Shown piece after piece: positions 52,650-64,000 of a DNA stretch of 64,000 bases (position 1 is the first letter of the stretch; each line of letters opens with the position of its first letter). Made by a program: the position numbers and the translations under genes. The DNA comes from Salirhabdus euzebyi. GTDB lineage: Bacteria; Bacillota; Bacilli; Bacillales; Alkalibacillaceae. The notes under the pieces were generated by a model, which saw nothing but the letters and a program-made list of their open reading frames with translations, was not told the DNA's origin and made no database searches. The stretch lies in contig NZ_JACHGH010000005.1 of assembly GCF_014207435.1 (NCBI RefSeq), positions 124,001 through 188,000 on the forward strand. The letters run 5' to 3'.

Positions 52650-52807
52650 GCTGTATTACACCTCCTAAATAAAAACGGACAAATCCATAAAAATAATGTA
52701 GCACAAAAATACACCTTGAGCAAGATAAACATAAGGAAGAAATAATGGTAAAAACCCGTTGTCACAGAAAAGACTGAGATATTATGATTATTTTTGGTTG
52801 TTTTTGA

Positions 52808-52856
52808 TTGATTCTTAAAAAGTGTTGCGCTAATATTATGATTAAGAGCGTTTTCA
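52808..52856 (+). promoter_or_regulatory. Promoter and cre-like site upstream of fruR-fruK
   Basis: A possible sigma-A promoter has TTGATT (52808-52813), a 17-base spacer and TAATAT (52831-52836). TAAGAGCGTTTTCA at 52843-52856 matches the cre consensus except at the second base and would overlap the start of transcription. Both are weak matches. Confidence 0.4.
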
Positions 52857-52896
52857 TTCTTATCTTATTTCTAAAACTCGAAGAAAGGAGATACTT

Positions 52897-53646
52897 ATGC
52901 TAACTCCTGAACGTCATCAAATTATTTTAAAACTAATAAAAGAAAATCATACAGTAGCTATTCACACGCTCGTAGAAGCAACACAGTCTTCCGAGTCTAC
53001 AATAAGACGTGACTTAGCTTATTTAGAAGAAGAAAATAAGTTAAAAAGAGTGCACGGCGGTGCAACTTATGTACGACCAAAAAGTGAAGAATTAAGCTTA
53101 CACGCTAAGTCTACTATACATTTAGATAAGAAATTAGCCATAGCTGAATACGCTGCTAAGCTTGTCCAAAATGGAGATTGTATATATTTAGATGCAGGGA
53201 CAACTACTTTACAAATGATTCCTTTCTTAAAGGATAAGCAAATTGTCGTTGTTACGAATAACTTAACGATCTTAGACTTGTTAATGGAACATCAAATTAC
53301 TTCCTATGTAACAGGTGGTTTTATGAAAAGTACAACGAAAGCACTAGTTGGACAGCATGCCATTAATCAAATTAAACAATTCCGTTTTGATAAATGCTTT
53401 ATCGGTGCAAATGGGATTCATCCTGACTACGGATATACAACACCAGACCCTGATGAAGCTGCGATGAAGCTAACAGCTTTAGAAATGTCTCAGAATAAAT
53501 ATATCGTAGCAGATGAAACTAAATTTAACGAAGTATCTTTTTCAAAAATTATAGACCTTCATGAAGCAATGTTAATTACGAATAACATACCGGTAGAAAA
53601 CCAACATTTAACTGAAATGACAAACATAAAGGTTGTGACTCCATGA
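52897..53646 (+). CDS. fruR: DeoR-family regulator of fructose utilisation (FruR)
   Basis: A 249-residue repressor. The N-terminal helix-turn-helix has S-S-E-S-T-I-R-R-D-L-A-Y-L-E-E, followed by the DeoR hallmark R-V-H-G-G-A. The C-terminal sugar-phosphate sensing domain (about 75-230) has Y-L-D-A-G-T-T-T-L-Q-M and F-I-G-A-N-G-I. It overlaps the 1-phosphofructokinase gene by four bases (ATGA), so FruR assignment rests on both family and context. Fructose 1-phosphate is the likely inducer. GAAAGGAG precedes the ATG. Confidence 0.88.
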   Translation: MLTPERHQIILKLIKENHTVAIHTLVEATQSSESTIRRDLAYLEEENKLKRVHGGATYVRPKSEELSLHAKSTIHLDKKLAIAEYAAKLVQNGDCIYLDAGTTTLQMIPFLKDKQIVVVTNNLTILDLLMEHQITSYVTGGFMKSTTKALVGQHAINQIKQFRFDKCFIGANGIHPDYGYTTPDPDEAAMKLTALEMSQNKYIVADETKFNEVSFSKIIDLHEAMLITNNIPVENQHLTEMTNIKVVTP

Positions 53647-54560
53647 TTTTTACTTGCACCTTAAGTCCTGCAATCGACTACACCGTTTATACGAAGGAAT
53701 TTGAGGCTGGAAAATTAAACAGAGCAGATCAAGTACACTATTTCCCGGGTGGAAAAGGTATTAATGTTTCCCGAATTTTAACGAGACTTCATATAGAAAA
53801 CACAGCGTTAGGTTTTCTAGGAGGATTTACAGGAAAGTTCATTAAAGACTTTCTAAAAAAAGAACAAGTAAAGCAACAATTTATTGAAGTGGAATCAATT
53901 ACTCGAATGAATGTCAAAATTAAATCTAATGCGGAAACTGAAATTAATGGGAACGGACCTGTTATTACTACAGACCAACAAGATAAACTATTTACCCAAA
54001 TTGAGCAATTAACGAGCGATGACATTCTTGTTCTTGCAGGCAGTATTCCGAACACACTCCCAAATAATTTTTATGAAAAAATTGCGAGTAGTTGTAAAGA
54101 AAGAGGAGCAAAACTAGTAGTAGATACTTCACAAGACGCCCTAAAGGAAATGATTCAATTTCAACCATTTCTCATTAAACCAAATCATCATGAACTAGGT
54201 GAGCTTTTCCAAACAAATATTGAAACAGCTCAAGATGCAGTGACGTATGCAAAAAAACTTGTGGATCAAGGTGTCCAAAATGTCATTGTATCAATGGGAG
54301 GAAAAGGTGCTATTTTCATCAATGAAAAGGATGTTTTTGAGGCAAATATTCCAAAAGGAACAGTTAAAAATACTGTAGGAGCAGGGGATTCTGTAGTCTC
54401 TGGTTTCCTAGCTTCCTATATTCAAAATGCGGACTATAAGGAAGCCTTTCAATATGGAGTCGCCGCAGGAACAGCTACAGCTTTTAGTGAAGATTTATGT
54501 ACAAAAGAAGACCTAGAAGCCATTTTGAAAAACGTAACAATTTTAGAAAAGAATTTCTAG
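53643..54560 (+). CDS. fruK: 1-phosphofructokinase
   Basis: A 305-residue PfkB-family kinase that makes fructose 1,6-bisphosphate from fructose 1-phosphate. It has the G-G-K-G-I-N-V-S-R substrate motif and the G-A-G-D-S-V-V-S-G-F signature with catalytic Asp. It is translationally coupled to fruR. The usual third gene, fruA (the fructose PTS permease that makes fructose 1-phosphate), is absent; ptsH and ptsI follow instead. Confidence 0.92.
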   Translation: MIFTCTLSPAIDYTVYTKEFEAGKLNRADQVHYFPGGKGINVSRILTRLHIENTALGFLGGFTGKFIKDFLKKEQVKQQFIEVESITRMNVKIKSNAETEINGNGPVITTDQQDKLFTQIEQLTSDDILVLAGSIPNTLPNNFYEKIASSCKERGAKLVVDTSQDALKEMIQFQPFLIKPNHHELGELFQTNIETAQDAVTYAKKLVDQGVQNVIVSMGGKGAIFINEKDVFEANIPKGTVKNTVGAGDSVVSGFLASYIQNADYKEAFQYGVAAGTATAFSEDLCTKEDLEAILKNVTILEKNF

Positions 54561-54667
54561 TACTTTTATTTTGACAAAAAAAGTTCAAAATGATTAACTT
54601 TTTACTTAGCAAGCCTTATGGCATAATAAACATAATAAAAACCAATTGGATATGGAGGAAATAAATA

Positions 54668-54934
54668 ATGGTAGAACAAACATTCAAAATCACTTCTGCT
54701 GAGGGTGTTCACGCTCGTCCAGCAACACTTCTTGTACAAACTGCAGGGAAATTCAACGCTGATATTAACATGGAGTACAACGGTAAAAAAGTAAATTTAA
54801 AATCGATCATGGGTATTATGTCTTTAGGTATTCCAGCAGGATCCGAAGTAAAAATTACGGCTGAAGGTTCTGATGAAAAAGAAGCACTTAACACACTAGC
54901 AGAAAAGATCAAATCAGAAAACCTGGGGGAATAA
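54668..54934 (+). CDS. ptsH: Phosphocarrier protein HPr
   Basis: An 88-residue HPr. H15 in G-V-H-A-R-P-A is phosphorylated by enzyme I. S46 in [10 protein letters not shown] is the HPr kinase site, whose phosphorylated form is the co-repressor of CcpA. It is followed by ptsI after four bases, with TATGGAGGAAATAA giving a strong ribosome binding site. It is the general phosphocarrier for sugar uptake and, through P-Ser46, the signal acting at cre boxes such as 11868-11881. Confidence 0.97.
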   Translation: MVEQTFKITSAEGVHARPATLLVQTAGKFNADINMEYNGKKVNLKSIMGIMSLGIPAGSEVKITAEGSDEKEALNTLAEKIKSENLGE

Positions 54935-54938
54935 TTTT

Positions 54939-56651
54939 ATGCAACAATTAGCGGGGATAGCTGCTTCAAATGGCATAGCCATTGCAAAAGTTTACCTACT
55001 AGAAGCACCAGACTTAACATTTGAAAAAACAGACATCGACAATCCCGAGGCAGAAATAGCTCGTCTTGAAAAGGCAATAGAAGTGTCAAAAGGTGAGCTT
55101 GAAAAAATTAAAGCCCATACGAAACAAAAATTAGGCGATGAGCATGCAGAAATTTTCTCTGCTCATCTTCTTGTTTTAAGCGATCCAGAACTAATACAAC
55201 CAATTAAAGATAAAATCAACAATGAAAAAGTAAATGCGGAATCTGCCTTAGAAGAAACAGCTACCATGTTCATTAACATGTTCAAAAGCATGGACAATGA
55301 ATATATGCGTGAGCGTGCAGCAGATATAGATGACGTTACAAAACGTGTCATGGCGCATTTATTAAATGTTACTTTCCCTGACCCAGCTCTAATTAATGAG
55401 GAAGTAATTGTCGTCGCTGCTGATCTAACTCCTTCTGACACAGCTCAGTTAAACAAAGAGTTCGTTAAGGGCTTTACGACAGATATCGGTGGACGAACTT
55501 CCCACTCCGCTATTATGGCTCGTTCATTGGAAATCCCTGCAGTTGTTGGAACGAAAAACGTGACAACAACTGTGAAAGATGGCGACTTCCTAATAGTAGA
55601 TGGTCTAGAAGGTAAAGTAATCCTCAATCCTTCTGATGAAGAACGTCAAGCATATGAACAAAAACAAGCTGAATACGAAACACAAAAAGAGCAATGGGCG
55701 AAATTAAAAGACCAACAAACAGTTACAGCTGATGGCGTGCATGTAGAGCTTGCAGCAAACATTGGTACACCAGAAGATGTAGATGGCGTTTTACGCAACG
55801 GTGGAGAAGGCGTTGGTCTGTACCGTACAGAGTTTTTATACATGGGTAAAAGTAGCTTACCAACAGAAGACGAACAGTATGAATCCTATAAAGCTGTTTT
55901 AGAAAACATGGGAGACAAGCCAGTTGTCGTTCGTACACTTGATATCGGTGGCGATAAAGAACTGGATTACCTTGAGCTTCCAAAAGAACTAAATCCATTT
56001 TTAGGATTCCGTGCGATCCGTTTCTGTTTAGAGCGTGATGATATTTTCCGTACACAATTGCGTGCATTACTACGTGCAAGCATACACGGTAATTTAAAAA
56101 TCATGTTCCCAATGGTAGCAACACTTCAAGAATTCCGTGATGCGAAAGCACTTCTTTTAGAGGAGAAAGACAACCTATTAAGCGAAGGTGTTCAAGTAGC
56201 TGATGATATCGAAATTGGTATCATGGTGGAAATCCCATCTACAGCAGTTATCGCAAAACAATTCGCCAAAGAAGTGGACTTCTTCAGCATCGGAACAAAT
56301 GACCTAATTCAATACACAATGGCAGCTGACCGTATGAATGAAAAGGTATCCTACCTATATCAACCATACCACCCAGCAATCTTAAACTTAGTTAATAACG
56401 TAATCGAAGCAGCCCACGCAGAAGGCAAATGGGCTGGAATGTGTGGCGAAATGGCTGGAGACCCAATCGCAATCCCTATTCTACTCGGATTAGGACTAGA
56501 CGAATTCAGCATGAGCGCAACATCCATTTTACCTGCTCGTACCCAACTACTTAGCCTGTCTAAAGAGAGAATCGCTTCTTATAAGGATGAGATTTTATCT
56601 AAAGGCACTGCAGAGGAAGTCGTAGAGCTAGTTAAATCGATTACAGAATAA
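54939..56651 (+). CDS. ptsI: Phosphoenolpyruvate-protein phosphotransferase (enzyme I)
   Basis: A 570-residue enzyme I that transfers phosphate from phosphoenolpyruvate to HPr. The phosphohistidine is H189 in [12 protein letters not shown]. The PEP-binding barrel contains L-Y-R-T-E-F-L-Y-M and [14 protein letters not shown], and C-G-E-M-A-G-D is the catalytic Cys region. Full length. Enzyme I uses the product of enolase, encoded 1.3 kb to the right. A strong terminator follows. Confidence 0.97.
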   Translation: MQQLAGIAASNGIAIAKVYLLEAPDLTFEKTDIDNPEAEIARLEKAIEVSKGELEKIKAHTKQKLGDEHAEIFSAHLLVLSDPELIQPIKDKINNEKVNAESALEETATMFINMFKSMDNEYMRERAADIDDVTKRVMAHLLNVTFPDPALINEEVIVVAADLTPSDTAQLNKEFVKGFTTDIGGRTSHSAIMARSLEIPAVVGTKNVTTTVKDGDFLIVDGLEGKVILNPSDEERQAYEQKQAEYETQKEQWAKLKDQQTVTADGVHVELAANIGTPEDVDGVLRNGGEGVGLYRTEFLYMGKSSLPTEDEQYESYKAVLENMGDKPVVVRTLDIGGDKELDYLELPKELNPFLGFRAIRFCLERDDIFRTQLRALLRASIHGNLKIMFPMVATLQEFRDAKALLLEEKDNLLSEGVQVADDIEIGIMVEIPSTAVIAKQFAKEVDFFSIGTNDLIQYTMAADRMNEKVSYLYQPYHPAILNLVNNVIEAAHAEGKWAGMCGEMAGDPIAIPILLGLGLDEFSMSATSILPARTQLLSLSKERIASYKDEILSKGTAEEVVELVKSITE

Positions 56652-56663
56652 AAGATTTAGGAG

Positions 56664-56692
56664 ACCGACAGCATTGGCTGTCGGTTTTTTTT
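56664..56692 (+). terminator. Intrinsic terminator after ptsI
   Basis: A perfect 9-bp stem (ACCGACAGC/GCTGTCGGT) with a 4-base loop, followed by T7. Confidence 0.9.
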
Positions 56693-56708
56693 GTGTGATT
56701 TAGTGGGG

Positions 56709-56801
56709 TTGGGTGATATTTTTCTAATTTGGTTGATATATGGGGTAAATCGGTTGATTTATTTTAATTTTGGACGATAAACCTCAAACTTGGATGATAT
56801 A
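56709..56801 (+). repeat. Left array of five 20/21-bp repeats (TTGGTTGATA type)
   Basis: Cores start at 56709 (TTGGGTGATA), 56729 (TTGGTTGATA), 56750 (TCGGTTGATT), 56770 (TTGGACGATA) and 56790 (TTGGATGATA), a regular 20-21 base period. The bases between cores are AT-rich and poorly conserved. The array lies just downstream of the NERD gene and points towards it. It mirrors the array at 57796-57887. Confidence 0.8.
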
Positions 56802-56859
56802 TTTAATTTTGCTTCAATTTTTCAAACGTTAGAACCCATTGCATGTAAATTTAATGATA

Positions 56860-57765
56860 TTAGCAACTTATTAACGACTGATGGGCTAGGAATCCCCAGA
56901 AATTCACGACAATCTTTGTTCGTAATCTTTGGGCCGAAAAGGAGTAGATAGTCAGATAAAGTATATAGTAAGCCATAGTCCCCTTCCTATTACAATCAGG
57001 ACATATATAAGCGCCCCCTCTGTTCCTTGTCATTGGGATGTAGAAACAATCCGGACAGTGAACTCCCTTCATCACTTCATTTTTGTGAATATTGTATTGT
57101 CTCAATATATCAGGATTGTGAGGAGTATGATTTTTACATAACCGATTAGATATTTTCTTTAACTCCTTAAAATCTATACTTTGTTTACTATAATAACTAT
57201 GTAATTGTTCTATCTTGTATGGAAGATTCTGAGCTCGAATCACTCTCTGGTAGATTTCTTTACTGGTTGGGTTTGTTTCAATAACAGAAGATGGATTGCT
57301 TATAACGACTAATGTTTCGACAGGAATTTCGGTGAATTTATTATTTAATAACCAGTTTGTAAACTGGTCCTTTTGGCGTTTAACCTGTAAAAGAGGATCA
57401 TTAAAAGCTTCTTTTTCATCATGTAAAGTTCTGACTAATTGGTGAAATTCAATGTCAAAAAATAATGTACCAACAATATTTTTCACCTCTAAAATAAGTG
57501 CAAAATTCTCAAATAAGATCAGCGTATCAAGTTGGAAATAACGACCAACTGTATCCACCAATCTTAAATCGTGAAGGATAATATAGTCTTTTATAGATAA
57601 AAAAGATAATTGGTAATCAAGCGACTTTTCTCCATGAAAGCCCGCTCTCATCTTAGCTATTTCCTCTTTAATTATGCTTTTCTTTTCATAATTTATCGGC
57701 AACCTTCTATATAATGCCTCTAACTTACTTAATTTTAATGGTTTTTCATGTTCCTTTTTAATCAA
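56860..57765 (-). CDS. NERD-domain protein with C-terminal zinc ribbon
   Basis: A 301-residue protein. I chose the TTG at 57765, with GGGGAG nine bases upstream; the frame stays open to 57801 but without a site. The NERD domain (about 45-165) has G-x-x-G-E-x-S-L-D-Y-x-L, L-I-L-F-E-N-F-A-L-I-L-E-V-K-N, and the D...E-V-K core of restriction-endonuclease-like nucleases. A zinc ribbon near the C-terminus has C-P-D-C and C-P-D-C-N-R-K-G. NERD domains are found in nuclease-related and defence-associated proteins. The gene stands alone between ptsI and eno and is bracketed on both sides by mirror-image repeat arrays (56709-56801 and 57796-57887). The role is unknown; a nuclease acting on foreign or damaged DNA is plausible (inference). 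Confidence 0.82.
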   Translation of the reverse strand: MIKKEHEKPLKLSKLEALYRRLPINYEKKSIIKEEIAKMRAGFHGEKSLDYQLSFLSIKDYIILHDLRLVDTVGRYFQLDTLILFENFALILEVKNIVGTLFFDIEFHQLVRTLHDEKEAFNDPLLQVKRQKDQFTNWLLNNKFTEIPVETLVVISNPSSVIETNPTSKEIYQRVIRAQNLPYKIEQLHSYYSKQSIDFKELKKISNRLCKNHTPHNPDILRQYNIHKNEVMKGVHCPDCFYIPMTRNRGGAYICPDCNRKGTMAYYILYLTIYSFSAQRLRTKIVVNFWGFLAHQSLISC

Positions 57766-57795
57766 AATGGTGCACTCCCCGCTATTAACCAGTAA

Positions 57796-57887
57796 TATCA
57801 ACCGCTTTATACATTTATCAACTAAATATTAAAAATATCATCCGCTTTGGTCAACTTATCAACCAAATTAATTCATTTATCAACCAA
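57796..57887 (-). repeat. Right array of five 20/21-bp repeats (TATCAACCAA type)
   Basis: Cores start at 57796 (TATCAACCG), 57816 (TATCAACTAA), 57836 (TATCATCCG), 57857 (TATCAACCAA) and 57878 (TATCAACCAA), with periods of 20-21 bases. They are the reverse complement of the left array cores. The array lies 31 bases upstream of the NERD start codon and so occupies its promoter. Confidence 0.82.
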
Positions 57888-57920
57888 GCTATAAAATCCT
57901 AAAACACCCAACAAAAACGA

Positions 57921-57950
57921 AAAAACGGCGCCCAATCGGACGCCGTTTTT
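57921..57950 (-). terminator. Intrinsic terminator of the glycolytic operon (after eno)
   Basis: A 10-bp stem (AAAAACGGCG/CGCCGTTTTT) with a 10-base loop ends in T5 on the minus strand, 13 bases after the eno stop codon. Confidence 0.85.
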
Positions 57951-57963
57951 CCATTTACATATT

Positions 57964-61573
<3,610 letters not shown>

Positions 61574-61608
61574 TTAAATATTTATCCAGATTAGACCGGT
61601 AAAAAACA

Positions 61609-62790
61609 TTATTTATCGTTTAACGCAGCTACACCTGGAAGCTCTTTTCCTTCCATAAACTCTAGGGAAGCACCGCCACCTGTAGAGATGTGATCCATTT
61701 GTTCCGCATAGCCGAATTTTTCTACAGCAGAAGCAGAGTCACCACCACCAATAACTGTGTAGCCTTCTGTTGCTGCCATTGATTCCGCAACACCTTTTGT
61801 ACCGTTCGCAAAAATTTCGTATTCGAAAACTCCCATTGGGCCGTTCCAAATCACTAACTTAGAAGCTTTAATGACTTCATCGTATTGCTTTCTCGTTTCT
61901 GGACCAATATCTAAACCTTCCCAATCAGCTGGAATTTCCTCAATCGGTACGATTTTTGTATTGGCCTCTCTAGAAAAGTCATCTGCAACGACAACATCAA
62001 CAGGCATATAAAACTTTACACCTTTTTCTTCAGCTTTTTTCATAAATTCATTAGCTAAGTCGAGTTTATCTTCTTCTAGTAAAGACTTTCCGACCTCATA
62101 CCCTTTTGCTTTTACGAATGTGTAGGCTAATCCACCACCGATAATGAGGTTATCCACTTTATCTAGTAGATGATTAATTACACCAATTTTATCCTTCACT
62201 TTTGCCCCACCAATAATTGCCGTAAATGGGCGTTCCGGTTGTTCTAATGCGCTTCCTAAAACTTGCAGCTCTTTTTCCATTAAGAATCCGGCTACAGCAG
62301 GGATATGTTTTGCAATTCCTTCTGTTGAAGCGTGTGCACGGTGAGCAGCACCAAATGCATCATTCACGTACAAGTCAGCAAGCTTTGCAAATTCCTTTGC
62401 TAGTGCCTCGTCATTTTTCTCTTCGCCTGGTTCAAAACGAACATTTTCCAGTAGTAAAACATCCCCGTCTTTCATTTCGGAAATGGCTTTTTCTACTTCT
62501 GGACCATAAACTTCATCTGTCTTTGTTACCGTTTGATCTAAATAATCGCTTAATTTCTGAGCTACTGGATCCAAACGAAGATCCTCTACTGCTTGCCCTT
62601 TTGGTCGTCCTAGGTGACTTGCAAGAATAACTTTTGCGCCTTCATTAACCAAATAATCGATCGTTGGCAACGCAGCTTTTATTCTCGTCTCATCCGAAAT
62701 AACACCCTTGCTCATTGGGACATTAAAGTCAACTCTGCAAAACACCTTTTTACCTTTTACATCAACATCACGGATTGACTTTTTGTTCAT
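61609..62790 (-). CDS. pgk: Phosphoglycerate kinase
   Basis: A 393-residue kinase producing ATP and 3-phosphoglycerate. I chose the ATG at 62790, which has AAGGAGGAA nine bases upstream and gives the normal N-terminus [10 protein letters not shown]; the frame is open for 17 more codons without a site. Signatures are [18 protein letters not shown] and the nucleotide motif [13 protein letters not shown]-rich hairpin (62890-62919) lies between it and gapA. Confidence 0.97.
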   Translation of the reverse strand: MNKKSIRDVDVKGKKVFCRVDFNVPMSKGVISDETRIKAALPTIDYLVNEGAKVILASHLGRPKGQAVEDLRLDPVAQKLSDYLDQTVTKTDEVYGPEVEKAISEMKDGDVLLLENVRFEPGEEKNDEALAKEFAKLADLYVNDAFGAAHRAHASTEGIAKHIPAVAGFLMEKELQVLGSALEQPERPFTAIIGGAKVKDKIGVINHLLDKVDNLIIGGGLAYTFVKAKGYEVGKSLLEEDKLDLANEFMKKAEEKGVKFYMPVDVVVADDFSREANTKIVPIEEIPADWEGLDIGPETRKQYDEVIKASKLVIWNGPMGVFEYEIFANGTKGVAESMAATEGYTVIGGGDSASAVEKFGYAEQMDHISTGGGASLEFMEGKELPGVAALNDK

Positions 62791-62889
62791 AATCAGGTTC
62801 CTCCTTGTGTTAGGAATAAAGATGAAAGTGTAAGTTTTCATTACTGTGTGGCCTATATCCCTTATGTATCAAAAGGTAAATAAACACCA

Positions 62890-62919
62890 TAAGGAGGAGG
62901 GGGCCGCCCTTCCTCCTTA
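62890..62919 (-). promoter_or_regulatory. GC-rich hairpin between gapA and pgk
   Basis: TAAGGAGGA (62890-62898) pairs with TCCTCCTTA (62911-62919), and the GC-rich bases between them add further pairs, giving a stem of about 13-15 bp. It has no T tract in the direction of transcription. Each transcript strand contains a Shine-Dalgarno-like AAGGAGGA in its stem. It may stabilise or process the gapA message. Confidence 0.6.
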
Positions 62920-62945
62920 CTTGTTATATTTTTCCTTCAATTGTA

Positions 62946-63953
<1,008 letters not shown>

Positions 63954-64000
63954 TTATAATTCCTCCTTAAATAATAGTTAATTTTATCATTTATGTGAAA

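Noticed and set aside
56709-56801. CRISPR-like array downstream of the NERD gene.
   Set aside because: The cores are only about 10 bases with a 20-21 base period, the bases between are AT-rich and similar, and there are no cas genes. This is a short tandem repeat, not CRISPR.
62791-62841. 17-residue N-terminal extension of phosphoglycerate kinase.
   Set aside because: The strong AAGGAGGAA site belongs to the ATG at 62790; the extension includes that site.

Overview
The window looks like chromosomal DNA of a low-GC, endospore-forming Bacillaceae, probably an Oceanobacillus/Virgibacillus-like halotolerant bacillus. The genus is inference. The evidence is strong AGGAGG-type ribosome binding sites, an alpha/beta-type small acid-soluble spore protein, Bacillus-type families (YfkAB, YndM, DUF3231, YitT, SgrR-like), and two conserved Firmicute blocks on the minus strand: gapA-pgk-tpiA-gpmI-eno and secG-est-rnr-smpB-ssrA.

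Layout. 1-7.1 kb: the 5' end of a YtrA-type GntR repressor with a textbook YtrA operator, an Nfu_N/HEAT protein (CvfC/YpgR type), a large secreted DNRLRE/FN3/Ig-repeat protein, and a folate pair (pabA plus a fused pabB-pabC). 7.1-15.6 kb: an atypical SDR, then a TAXI-type TRAP transporter operon next to a DctS/DctR-like two-component system and a divergent DctB-like binding protein. A perfect cre box and four tandem 9-bp repeats precede the transporter. 15.7-21.5 kb: a five-gene peptide ABC transporter operon (D-F-A-B-C). 21.7-36.3 kb: mostly single genes: a SASP, a small kinase-like protein, an acyl-CoA ligase with a cre-like box, hydrolases, a radical SAM protein, LysR/Nif3, a beta-lactamase-fold protein, GNAT, YitT, MFS, DUF3231, DUF2512, a TPR-like protein and a lipoprotein. 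36.3-37.2 kb: no protein gene, but a 6S-like structured RNA candidate and a 491-bp inverted-repeat element. 37.2-45.2 kb: a serine hydrolase, a glutathionyl-hydroquinone reductase, an SgrR/MFS divergent pair, an ECF sigma factor remnant, Cdd1 and a hydrolase.

45.7-52.6 kb is the trans-translation/RNA quality-control block (ssrA, smpB, rnr, est, secG), interrupted by three GNAT genes. The ssrA gene carries a 271-nt ORF-less group I intron in its T-loop. 52.9-56.7 kb is fruR-fruK-ptsH-ptsI, with no fructose permease gene beside it. 56.7-57.9 kb is a NERD-domain gene bracketed by two inverted arrays of 20/21-bp repeats. 58-64 kb is the lower-glycolysis operon.

Functionally, the right-hand third couples PTS phosphotransfer (HPr, enzyme I, 1-phosphofructokinase) to lower glycolysis. 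The left-hand transport genes show signs of CcpA/HPr carbon control. The strongest candidates for unusual biology are the tmRNA T-loop group I intron, the NERD cassette with its mirrored repeat arrays, the transporter swap at the dctBSR locus with its 9-bp iterons, and the 6S-like RNA.
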